NCBI GenBank assembly: GCA_013298325.1
Contig: JAAFHJ010000125.1
Coordinates: 1 to 10,171, forward strand
Source of the DNA: Myxococcales bacterium
GTDB lineage: Bacteria; Myxococcota_A; Polyangia; Polyangiales; Polyangiaceae
Reading direction: 5' to 3'
DNA length: 10,171 nt
Shown: positions 1 through 5,983 of the stretch, one piece after another
Layout of the letters: every line of letters begins with the position of its first letter
Numbering within the stretch: position 1 is the first letter of the stretch
Program-made: the position numbers and the translations under genes
Notes under the pieces: generated by a model
The model's database searches: none
What the model was told of the DNA's origin: nothing
What the model saw: only the letters and a program-made list of their open reading frames with translations

Positions 1-710
1 AATACCGATTTCACATCGGAAAGTGACTTCCCCGTGACCGTAGAGAGCCGCGGCAAAAGAGCGTCAAGGAGCTCGCCGAGCACCGGGACGACCGCCATCG
101 GAAGCGTGTAGGTTCCCGCGAAACCGACGGTCACGGCGACGGCGATCGCGCACAGTACAGCGCCCCGTTTGTCCCCGCGGAGCGCCCCTCTCAATCCGTA
201 AAGAATCCACGGAAGAAGGCAGAAGGATTCAAAATGGACCCAGCCCCAATGCCAGGAATAGGCAAACCAGCCGGAGAGCGGGAACAGCGGCGCCATCAAG
301 AAGGCGAACGTCGGGAGGGCCCCCCAGCGGCGCGTCCAGCGGAACATCCCCTCCATGCCGATCGCCGGCAGGAGCACCGCGAGGAGCGAAGAGCCGCGGT
401 CGACGCCGAAGAGGAGCGAAACGAGAAAAAATGGAGACGCGTAGCGGGTTTGCGGCGCGGCGAGTCCATACATGCCGCCGCAGGAGTACGGGTCCCAGAG
501 GGGGAGCTCCTTGAAGTGGAGCGCCGCCAGGCGCGCGTTCCGCTCGTAGGCGGAGAGGAACTGGGCGTCGTGGAACTCGTTCATTCCGCCCGCTTGCTGG
601 AGCATCGCCCAACCGGCGAAGGTCGCGACGGCCAGAAAGAATGCGAGGCGGACCGGCGTCGTCGTCGCGGCGCGCGCCAAGAGGCGGGCGGGGAGTGAAG
701 ATGATTGCAT
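1..710 (-). CDS. Multi-pass GT-C / YfhO-like membrane protein, N-terminal part (3' end outside window)
   Basis: The reading frame is open from an ATG at 710 to the left edge (236 codons, no stop), so the C-terminus is missing. The protein starts with a short basic segment and a membrane helix at about residues 21-38. An extracytoplasmic loop follows, carrying EFHDAQ (45-50) and the motif LPLWDPYSCGGMYGLAAPQT (69-88). Further hydrophobic helices lie near 92-118, 131-150, 161-174 and 184-211. An acidic residue in the first loop followed by a W-(D/N)-P-Y-x-x-G-G motif is typical of YfhO-type and other GT-C fold glycosyltransferases, which take sugars from polyprenyl-phosphate donors on the outer face of the inner membrane. 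Exact substrate and acceptor cannot be read here. An in-frame ATG at 761 would add 17 residues and overlap the upstream gene. I prefer 710 because it leaves a normal N-terminal signal anchor and a 23-nt gap after that gene, although the ribosome site (GGGAACGGGA, 731 to 722) is weak. The glycosyltransferase role is inferred from the motif and topology only. Confidence 0.8.
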   Translation of the reverse strand, partial: MQSSSLPARLLARAATTTPVRLAFFLAVATFAGWAMLQQAGGMNEFHDAQFLSAYERNARLAALHFKELPLWDPYSCGGMYGLAAPQTRYASPFFLVSLLFGVDRGSSLLAVLLPAIGMEGMFRWTRRWGALPTFAFLMAPLFPLSGWFAYSWHWGWVHFESFCLLPWILYGLRGALRGDKRGAVLCAIAVAVTVGFAGTYTLPMAVVPVLGELLDALLPRLSTVTGKSLSDVKSV

Positions 711-733
711 GGTGCAGGAAATCCCGTTCCCGG

Positions 734-1165
734 TCAGTCGTAGAAGGGGCGCGGCATGCATGGCGGCGCCGTCCCGCGGGGGTTCTGAGCCTGCGCAGCG
801 CCCGTTGCAGGAGTGGCTTCGTGGCGAAGATCTTCGGCGATTGCTCGGAGCACCGCGCCGGGGCGCGCATTCAACAATACCGATTGATCGCGGACGAAAC
901 TGCGTTCCTGATTTCCAAAGTGGTCCCCCTGAGACCAGTCATCGCCCGGGAATCGTTCCACAGATTCCCGATACATAGCTGGCTCGCGAGCTCGAATTGC
1001 GTCGCCGACGTTTCCTGCCTGAACCGGCGTCAAATCGTGTTTGGGGAGGATCAATGGCGCTTTTTGGACCTGTGCAATCGCGAGACCGAGCGGCGCCAGT
1101 GGGAGAATCCACAGAAAATAGGCCAGGTTTCGAGGCCGGGGGCGGGCAGGGGGAGGCGACGTCAC
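734..1165 (-). CDS. Small single-pass membrane protein of unknown function, first gene of the minus-strand unit
   Basis: This encodes 143 residues from a GTG at 1165. A Pro/Arg-rich cytoplasmic start (PPPARPRPR) is followed by one membrane helix at about 14-34. About 109 extracytoplasmic residues follow. They contain DLTPVQAGNVGDAIRAREPA (44-63), RFPGDDWSQGDHFGNQE (71-87) and a likely helical segment, VLRAIAEDLRHEA (105-117), then a Pro-rich tail ending CMPRPFYD. The positive-inside N-terminus and single helix support an outward-facing globular part. I do not recognise a named family; the WSQ-D-F segment followed by a VLRAI helix looks like a conserved core, but that is recollection and was not searched. 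The gene ends 23 nt before the GT-C membrane protein on the same strand, so the two are probably co-transcribed. The frame stays open upstream to 1615, but that part lies antisense to the plus-strand gene and loses protein-like composition, so the start was placed near 1165. No strong ribosome site is seen before this GTG. Confidence 0.7.
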   Translation of the reverse strand: MTSPPPARPRPRNLAYFLWILPLAPLGLAIAQVQKAPLILPKHDLTPVQAGNVGDAIRAREPAMYRESVERFPGDDWSQGDHFGNQERSFVRDQSVLLNARPGAVLRAIAEDLRHEATPATGAAQAQNPRGTAPPCMPRPFYD

Positions 1166-1259
1166 CGGACCGGGTTCGCACGCGCGTCCGGGGCTGTCAA
1201 TGGCTCGGTCGGCGGCAGAGCAACCCCGAAGCGAGCGAAATCTGTGTAGGGTGCGCGCC
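1166..1259. promoter_or_regulatory. Divergent intergenic region between the two GT-C units
   Basis: About 94 nt separate the minus-strand GTG (1165) from the preferred plus-strand GTG (1260), so promoters for both units should lie here or extend into the 5' ends of the genes. A six-base inverted repeat, CCGGAC (1165-1170) and GTCCGG (1186-1191), with a 15-nt spacer sits at the minus-strand start and could be an operator. On the minus strand a TTGACA (1200 to 1195) resembles a -35 box, but no credible -10 follows at 17 nt. On the plus strand AGGG at 1248-1251 is a reasonable ribosome site for the GTG at 1260. The presence of promoters is inferred from gene arrangement and not from clear boxes. 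Confidence 0.4.
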
Positions 1260-2375
1260 GTGAGTGCGGACGAAGAAAAACCGGACGTGCCGGAAGGGGC
1301 GGACGAACAGGCACCGGCCTCCGATCGCGTGCGCCGAAAGCCGAATTTCGAAGCGCTCGAAGCGGGCGAGCAGACGATGTCGACCTGGCCGGGGCTTAAG
1401 GTCCGTTCCGCGGCCAACATCCCCGCCCACCGGCGTTGGGCCTTCGTCGTCGTCCCTGCAATTGCGCTCCTTGAGCTTGGGCTCCACCTCTCGCAAACGG
1501 GGCCGCTCGCCTCGGAAGCCGAGTGGAACACCATCGCCGCCGAGGCGAAGCGGGAACGGAAGGCGGACGATGTCGTCGTCTTTGCGCCCACTTGGTACGC
1601 GCCCGTCGAGCGCATGCACCTCCGTGACGCACTGACGATGGCCGATCAGGGGCACGCCGACGTGACGCGATATGCGCGTGCCCTCGAGGTCGCCGTCGGC
1701 AACGAAAGCAATCCTGAGGTCGCCGCGTGGCCGATCGTCTCCGACAAGGTCTCCGGCAAGCTCCACGTGCGCGTCCGTCAGAACCCGGCTCAAGAGCCCG
1801 TTCTTGAAGATCTTTTGGCACTTGCCGATGCCGGGCGCGTGGAAGTCTCAGTCGCACTTCCGCAGCCACATACGTGCAGTTTCCAGGCAACGGCGCGCGG
1901 GCGGATGCGCGATGGCCGCGACGGTTGGGGCACGTTCATTGCCGCCAAGCACTACAGCTGCCCGTCGTCGGACGTCCCATCCCCGCTCGGCGTCGCGATG
2001 ATGGCCGATCACAGCTACGCGCCCCGCCGTTGCTTCCTGGTGCCGACGGCCCTTGGCGGGAAGTCGATCGACCTGCGTTTTCAAGGGGTTCGCTTCGGGA
2101 AATCGCTGGTCGTCCACCACGGGATCCACGCCCAGTCGGAGAACATCGACCGCCATGGCGCTTCTGTCGACCTCGCCTTCTCCATCGACGGTGAGAAGGC
2201 CGATGGCACCGTCGTGCGGCGGGAGATCGGTCGCGATACCCACGTCGATGGGCAGCGCTGGAAAGAATTTCGCGTAGATACAGGCCTTTTTGCCGGGCAG
2301 ACCGGCGACCTTGTCGCGACCATCCAGAGCGCACAGGGGGACCGCCCCTACTGTTTCGAGGCGACGACCCGATGA
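1260..2375 (+). CDS. Single-pass membrane protein with large extracytoplasmic region, partner of GT39 glycosyltransferase
   Basis: This encodes 371 residues from GTG 1260, chosen because AGGG lies 8 nt upstream; an in-frame ATG at 1200 would give 391 residues but has no ribosome site. A charged, probably disordered cytoplasmic part (1-57) precedes one membrane helix (about 60-79). The outer part begins with a segment ADDVVVFAPTWYAPVERMHL (102-121) followed by RDALTM and RYARALEVAVG (137-147), which looks like a conserved core. The last third (about 258-368) alternates hydrophobic and polar residues in a beta-sandwich manner (SIDLRFQGVRFGKSLVVHHG, 269-288), reminiscent of jelly-roll sugar-binding modules. 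Four cysteines (206, 234, 258, 365) all lie outside the membrane and could form disulfides. The stop codon overlaps the start of the glycosyltransferase gene (ATGA), so translation of the two is coupled and they probably act together, for example in substrate presentation or complex assembly. I cannot assign a named family; the beta-sandwich reading is an inference from residue pattern. Confidence 0.85.
   Translation: MSADEEKPDVPEGADEQAPASDRVRRKPNFEALEAGEQTMSTWPGLKVRSAANIPAHRRWAFVVVPAIALLELGLHLSQTGPLASEAEWNTIAAEAKRERKADDVVVFAPTWYAPVERMHLRDALTMADQGHADVTRYARALEVAVGNESNPEVAAWPIVSDKVSGKLHVRVRQNPAQEPVLEDLLALADAGRVEVSVALPQPHTCSFQATARGRMRDGRDGWGTFIAAKHYSCPSSDVPSPLGVAMMADHSYAPRRCFLVPTALGGKSIDLRFQGVRFGKSLVVHHGIHAQSENIDRHGASVDLAFSIDGEKADGTVVRREIGRDTHVDGQRWKEFRVDTGLFAGQTGDLVATIQSAQGDRPYCFEATTR
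2358..2375 (+). promoter_or_regulatory. Ribosome site and ATGA stop-start overlap coupling the two genes
   Basis: GAGG at 2358-2361 lies 10 nt before the ATG at 2372, and the sequence ATGA at 2372-2375 is both the start of the glycosyltransferase and the stop (TGA, 2373-2375) of the upstream gene. This 4-nt overlap fixes the start of the downstream gene and indicates translational coupling within one mRNA. Confidence 0.75.
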
Positions 2376-4102
2376 GTTCCGACCCGCTCCACCGCTACCG
2401 CGATCCGTCGATCAAGCCGAGCCTGGCCAAAATCGATCATCTCGTCGGCCTCGCACTCTGTGTGGGATACATCCTTTGGCTCCTCCCGACGGCGCGGAGC
2501 CTGGGATTTTCCCGGGATGAGAGCTTCTACTTCCACGCGGCGCGCGACTACGCCCAGTGGTTTGACCTCCTCGTCGACGCCCCTCGCAAGGCGATCTCGC
2601 GCGCCGAAGTCGATCGCCTGTGGGGCTACAACCACGAGCATCCGAGCCTCATGAAGGGGCTCTTCGCCCTTTCGTGGAAGCTGTTCTACGTCAAAGCGAA
2701 GCTCTTCGCCGATGAGAGCACCGCCTTCCGCTTCCCGGGAATGGTGTTTGGCGGCCTCGGTTTGTGGGTCACCTACCTTTTCGGCGCGCGCACCTTCAAT
2801 CGCCGTACTGGCGTAATTGCCGCGCTGCTGCTCGCCTTTATTCCCCGCCCGTTCTACCACGCTCATCTCGCCTGCTTCGACGTGCCGGTCATGACGATGT
2901 GGATCGTCTCGATCTACGCCTATTGGCGCACACTTCAAAAGCCGAGCTTCGGGCGCATCGTCGTCGCCGGGTTGATCTACGGGCTCTGCCTAGAGACCAA
3001 GCACAACGCGTGGATTCTGCCGATCGTCTTTGTTGCGCACGCGATCGCTTCCCAGGTTGCAAGCAAGCGCCGCCAAGGAATTTCCCCGGCGCCATTCCCG
3101 TGGGCCCTCGTTGCGATGGCGGTTCTCGGGCCGCTCGTCTTCCTCGGGCTCTGGCCCTGGCAGTGGTACGACACCGCCAATCGCGTGCGGGAATACATGC
3201 AGTTCCACCTGCATCACGACTATTACAATATCGAGTATCTCCATAAGAACTACTACGCGCCGCCGGCCCCGATCTCCTACGCGCCGGTGATGATCTTTGC
3301 GACAGTTCCTGGCATTACTCTCTTTCTCTTTGCCGGCGGATTCTTCGAGAGAATTCGCGGATTGATTCGTCGTGTACTCGCCGATATCGCACAATTGACG
3401 AAGCGCAATGCGCCGAGGGGCTTTCTCCCCCACGTCGACGGCGCCGAGACCGATCTCCTCTGGACGCTCGCTTTCCTCGCTCCGCTCGCACCGTTCTTCC
3501 TACCGGCGACGCCGATCTTCGGCGGCACCAAGCACTGGTTCCCCGCCTATCCGTTCCTCTGTCTCTTTGCCGCTCGCGGGGCCGATCTCACCCTCGCCGC
3601 CTGCCGCCGCGCCTTCTACATGGTGCCGGCGAAGAAGATGCAGTTTGCAGAGATCGCCCTCGCCGCGTTGTTGGTCCTCCCGGCGGCGATCGTCACCGCC
3701 CACTCGCACCCCTTTGGACTTTCGAGCTATACGCCGTTCGTCGGGGGGACGCGCGGCGGCGCATCTCTTGGTCTTCATAGACAATTTTGGGGCTATACGA
3801 CCCAGAGCGTCGACTCCTACTTGGAGCCTAGAGCGCGCCCCGGCGACGGTCTCTTCCTCCACGACACGACCTGGTGGGCCTTCGAGCAGATGCAGAAAGA
3901 GCACCGCCTCCCCGCCGGCATCTTCGGAACGGCAAACCCGGACGAGGCGCGGTTCGCGGTGATCCAGCATGAACTCCACATGAACGAGAATGAGTTCAAC
4001 ATGTGGAATGTGTACGATACACCGAGTCCCGACTACGTGCTCACCCAGGACGACGTCCCTATCATCAGCCTCTGGGACCGCCTCCACGGCGCCCGGAAGT
4101 AG
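2372..4102 (+). CDS. Family 39 (PMT_2/ArnT-like) GT-C glycosyltransferase
   Basis: This is a complete 576-residue multi-pass inner-membrane protein. After helix 1 (about 24-42) the first outer loop carries RDE (48-50), matching the acidic catalytic motif of GT-C enzymes, and NHEHPSLMKG (87-96), matching the His-Pro segment of family 39. Further helices lie near 121-138, 145-160, 170-186, 195-228, 242-262, 302-322, 363-379, 386-403 and 424-443. The loop YMQFHLHHDYYNIEYLHKNY (275-294) is rich in aromatic and His residues, and FGGTKHWFPAYPFL (383-396) resembles the conserved segment before a late helix. A soluble C-terminal part (444-576) starts with SSYTPFVGGTRGGASLG and FWG, a pattern seen in bacterial family 39 proteins. 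These enzymes transfer a sugar from a polyprenyl-phosphate carrier to a lipid, glycan or protein outside the inner membrane; donor and acceptor cannot be told here. The gene is translationally coupled to the single-pass protein before it. It is not possible to call ArnT itself, since no polymyxin-resistance genes are near. Confidence 0.9.
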   Translation: MSSDPLHRYRDPSIKPSLAKIDHLVGLALCVGYILWLLPTARSLGFSRDESFYFHAARDYAQWFDLLVDAPRKAISRAEVDRLWGYNHEHPSLMKGLFALSWKLFYVKAKLFADESTAFRFPGMVFGGLGLWVTYLFGARTFNRRTGVIAALLLAFIPRPFYHAHLACFDVPVMTMWIVSIYAYWRTLQKPSFGRIVVAGLIYGLCLETKHNAWILPIVFVAHAIASQVASKRRQGISPAPFPWALVAMAVLGPLVFLGLWPWQWYDTANRVREYMQFHLHHDYYNIEYLHKNYYAPPAPISYAPVMIFATVPGITLFLFAGGFFERIRGLIRRVLADIAQLTKRNAPRGFLPHVDGAETDLLWTLAFLAPLAPFFLPATPIFGGTKHWFPAYPFLCLFAARGADLTLAACRRAFYMVPAKKMQFAEIALAALLVLPAAIVTAHSHPFGLSSYTPFVGGTRGGASLGLHRQFWGYTTQSVDSYLEPRARPGDGLFLHDTTWWAFEQMQKEHRLPAGIFGTANPDEARFAVIQHELHMNENEFNMWNVYDTPSPDYVLTQDDVPIISLWDRLHGARK

Positions 4103-4106
4103 CGAC

Positions 4107-4122
4107 CTCCCATGTAAGGGAG
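4107..4122 (+). terminator. Short hairpin after the glycosyltransferase gene, doubtful terminator
   Basis: CTCCC (4107-4111) and GGGAG (4118-4122) can pair around a six-base loop, 4 nt after the TAG stop. The stem has only five pairs and no T-run follows, so it is at best a weak or Rho-assisted stop. The whole gap (4103-4163, 61 nt) must also hold the start signals of the protease gene unless that gene is read through from upstream; I see no clear -35/-10 pair or ribosome site in it. Confidence 0.2.
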
Positions 4123-4163
4123 CCGAAAGATCCGTCCCCCTTCCGATCCCGTAGTCTGCACCC

Positions 4164-5165
4164 ATGAACGTGCGTCGTCGTGGGCCTCTTTTTGCTCTTT
4201 ATGCAGTCTTTTCGGTTGCTTGCGGCGCCGACACCGCCGCACGTGACGACTCGGACGAAGGGGCGGTCACCGACGACGAGCTCATCGGCGGCACCGCAGC
4301 GAAGAGCGCGAGTTACGACGCCGTCGGCGCCTTCGTCCACACCGACGCCAGGCAGCCAGATGCCCCGCCGGTCTTCTTCTGCACCGGCACCCTCGTAGCG
4401 CCAGACGTCGTGCTCACCGCCAAGCATTGCGTCACCCAAGACGCGACCGGCGGTTCGACCTTTCTCGCCGATGCCGATCACCCAATCTTCTTCACGATCG
4501 GTCCAGATTCTTCGCGGCCGCGTCGCATCATCGCGGTAAAAAGCGCGAAAGTCGCCCCGGTCGTCGACGGCGGATATGCCGACTTGGGGGCGGACGTCGC
4601 CGTTGTCTTTCTCAAGGAAAGAATCACAGACATCACCCCCTGGAAGATCGACGGAAGTCGGCTCTCGGTCGCGAAAGAGGGGCAAAGCTACACCGCGATC
4701 GGCTACGGGATTCGGGATTTGAACGGCTCGGCCGGTCAACGGAAGATCGGGCGATTGACGCTCCAGGCCGCGAGCGGAAAGCCGTTGTCGCGCCTCTTCA
4801 AGACCTTCGAGGACTTCCAGAGCTACCTCCGCACGCAGGAGGGCGACACATGGGTCGCCGCCCAGGATGCTCGTATTCGAAAATTCTACAATCTCGAACT
4901 CTTGGCGCCGAAGGCCGGCGACACAACGACGCTTCCGGCGGCGCCCGGCTACGAAGCTTACCTCGGCTACGGGCCGAGGGACGTCCAGCCGTGCAGCGGC
5001 GACTCCGGCGGACCACTCGTCACGAAGGTTGCCGGTTCAAACGTGATCGTTGCGGTCGTTTCGGCCTCTTTCAAAGGTCCTTCTCAGCCGTGCAGCACCC
5101 TCGGCGAAGTCTACGCGACCTTCGGACCGAACGTCTCCACCTTCCTCGCCGCTTCCGTCAAGTAG
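4164..5165 (+). CDS. Secreted trypsin-like (S1, chymotrypsin-fold) serine protease, probable lipoprotein
   Basis: This encodes 333 residues. The signal peptide (1-19) ends in SVAC, so Cys20 may be lipidated, though Ser at -3 is not the usual Leu/Val of a lipobox. A short acidic propeptide leads to ELIGGT (39-44), the position of the zymogen activation site. The catalytic triad is His88 in LTAKHC (84-89), Asp144 in GADVAVVFL (142-150) and Ser281 in CSGDSGGPL (277-285). Cys73/Cys89 and Cys277/Cys310 match the classic C42-C58 and C191-C220 disulfides. The residue six before the catalytic Ser is Gln275, where trypsin has Asp189, so cleavage after Arg/Lys is not expected. Asp144 to Ser281 spans 137 residues against about 93 in chymotrypsin, so an insertion (roughly 205-262, including FKTFEDFQSYLRTQEGDTW) is present. 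The substrate is unknown; such enzymes act outside the cell or at the outer membrane. The ATG has no clear ribosome site. It lies 61 nt after the glycosyltransferase gene, and a shared transcript is possible but unproven. Confidence 0.92.
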   Translation: MNVRRRGPLFALYAVFSVACGADTAARDDSDEGAVTDDELIGGTAAKSASYDAVGAFVHTDARQPDAPPVFFCTGTLVAPDVVLTAKHCVTQDATGGSTFLADADHPIFFTIGPDSSRPRRIIAVKSAKVAPVVDGGYADLGADVAVVFLKERITDITPWKIDGSRLSVAKEGQSYTAIGYGIRDLNGSAGQRKIGRLTLQAASGKPLSRLFKTFEDFQSYLRTQEGDTWVAAQDARIRKFYNLELLAPKAGDTTTLPAAPGYEAYLGYGPRDVQPCSGDSGGPLVTKVAGSNVIVAVVSASFKGPSQPCSTLGEVYATFGPNVSTFLAASVK

Positions 5166-5892
5166 TCGGCGTTCCGTCGACGGTCACCGGGCCGAAGGTC
5201 GCTTCAAGGATCTGCTCGGCGTTCGGAACGGAAAACCAAAGCCCGCGCGCGTACATGCGTCGCGTCTGCGCGGCGCTCAAATCCCCTTTTCGACCGGCGG
5301 TCGTCGCCGCAAGCAGGATCGCCGCGGTCACGCTGACGTTGAGCGACTCGACGAACCCGCGCATCGGGACACGCACGAAGTGGGTGCAGGCGGCAGTGAG
5401 GTCGGGGCGGATTCCGTCCCGCTCGTTGCCAAGAACGAGGGCGACTTTCTCAAAGCGGGCGAGATCGTTCGGCAAGAGTTCCCCTTCCGGATGGGTGCCG
5501 ACGACCGCAAAGCTCTCCGACTTGAGTGTGGACACACAGGATTCGGCCCCTTTGTGGCGTGCGACATCGATCCATTTTTCCGCGCCACGCGTCACGGAAG
5601 TTGCTGCAAGAAAAGGCTTTTCCCGCTCGACGATGTGCACGGTCTGGCAACCGAAGGCCTCCGCGGAGCGCATCACCGCGGCGCCGTTGTGGGGATCGTA
5701 GGGGTCGTCAAAGACGACGGTGACCGCGTTGAGGCGGTCGCCGAGCGTGCGTAAAATTTTGTCGCGTCGGCGTTCGAGGACGAACGGTTCAAGGGTGGCG
5801 ATGACCGCCTCCGGGTCCCGCGCCTCCGCAAGCCGCACGCGGAGCGGGAGCAGCGCATCGGTGTCGAGGAGGCCCGGAGAATTTCGTCGCAT
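5158..5892 (-). CDS. TrmH/SpoU-family RNA 2'-O-methyltransferase (SPOUT, trefoil knot)
   Basis: This encodes 244 residues from ATG 5892. These enzymes use S-adenosylmethionine to methylate the 2'-hydroxyl of a ribose in tRNA or rRNA in the cytoplasm. The three SpoU motifs are present in order. Motif 1 is DPHNGAAVMRSAEAFG (66-81), with Asn69 and the catalytic-type Arg75. Motif 2 is ALVLGNERDGI (151-161). Motif 3 is VPMRGFVESLNVSVTAAILL (175-194), with the SLNVS of the knot. A helical N-terminal stretch (26-52, with ERRRDKI) and a C-terminal tail (RRMYARGLWF, 211-220) resemble tRNA Gm18 methyltransferase TrmH, but the exact target nucleotide cannot be fixed, so no symbol is given. The start is uncertain: no ribosome site precedes ATG 5892. 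A GTG at 5946, with GGGAAG 12 nt upstream, would add 18 residues. The frame stays open further upstream to 6513, but that part is antisense to the TamB-like gene. The stop overlaps the protease stop tail to tail by 8 nt. Confidence 0.92.
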   Translation of the reverse strand: MRRNSPGLLDTDALLPLRVRLAEARDPEAVIATLEPFVLERRRDKILRTLGDRLNAVTVVFDDPYDPHNGAAVMRSAEAFGCQTVHIVEREKPFLAATSVTRGAEKWIDVARHKGAESCVSTLKSESFAVVGTHPEGELLPNDLARFEKVALVLGNERDGIRPDLTAACTHFVRVPMRGFVESLNVSVTAAILLAATTAGRKGDLSAAQTRRMYARGLWFSVPNAEQILEATFGPVTVDGTPTT

Positions 5893-5983
5893 GGCGCGGC
5901 GCAATAGCCGGTCGTCGGCCCCCGTGGGAAGCAGGGATTCCCCCACACGAAATAGGCACTTCCCGTAGTAACGTCCGCGCGCA
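5893..5983. promoter_or_regulatory. Divergent intergenic region between the methyltransferase and TamB-like genes
   Basis: About 91 nt (37 nt if the methyltransferase starts at GTG 5946) separate two divergent start codons, so both promoters should be here or partly inside the genes. The stretch 5945-5975 is less GC-rich than its surroundings (ACACGAAATAGGCACTTCCC), which fits a promoter region. I find no convincing -35/-10 pair on either strand and no good ribosome site before the plus-strand ATG at 5984. Confidence 0.35.

Noticed and set aside
229..870. Minus-strand open frame of 213 codons overlapping the left-edge gene
   Set aside because: It is a shifted frame of the GT-C-like gene: Arg/Pro-rich, no membrane helices or motifs, while the neighbouring frame gives a clear multi-pass protein with the WDPY-GG motif.
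1195..1200. TTGACA on the minus strand as a -35 box
   Set aside because: The hexamer is perfect, but the sequence 17 nt later is GAACCC and the start codon would follow almost at once, so a promoter call is not supported.
1166..1615. Upstream extension of the 734-1165 minus-strand frame to an ATG at 1615
   Set aside because: This part is antisense to the well-supported plus-strand gene and shows Ser/Arg-rich shadow composition; the protein-like sequence begins near the GTG at 1165.
2372..4102. Naming the family 39 protein arnT (polymyxin resistance)
   Set aside because: Family motifs fit many GT39 enzymes, and no lipid A aminoarabinose genes are nearby. The symbol would over-claim.
4065..4739. 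224-codon minus-strand open frame opposite the protease and glycosyltransferase ends
   Set aside because: Antisense shadow of clear coding sequence, with no family features.
4427..5701. 424-codon plus-strand open frame spanning the protease and the methyltransferase
   Set aside because: It is Arg-rich and crosses two well-supported genes in the wrong frame or strand; no motif.
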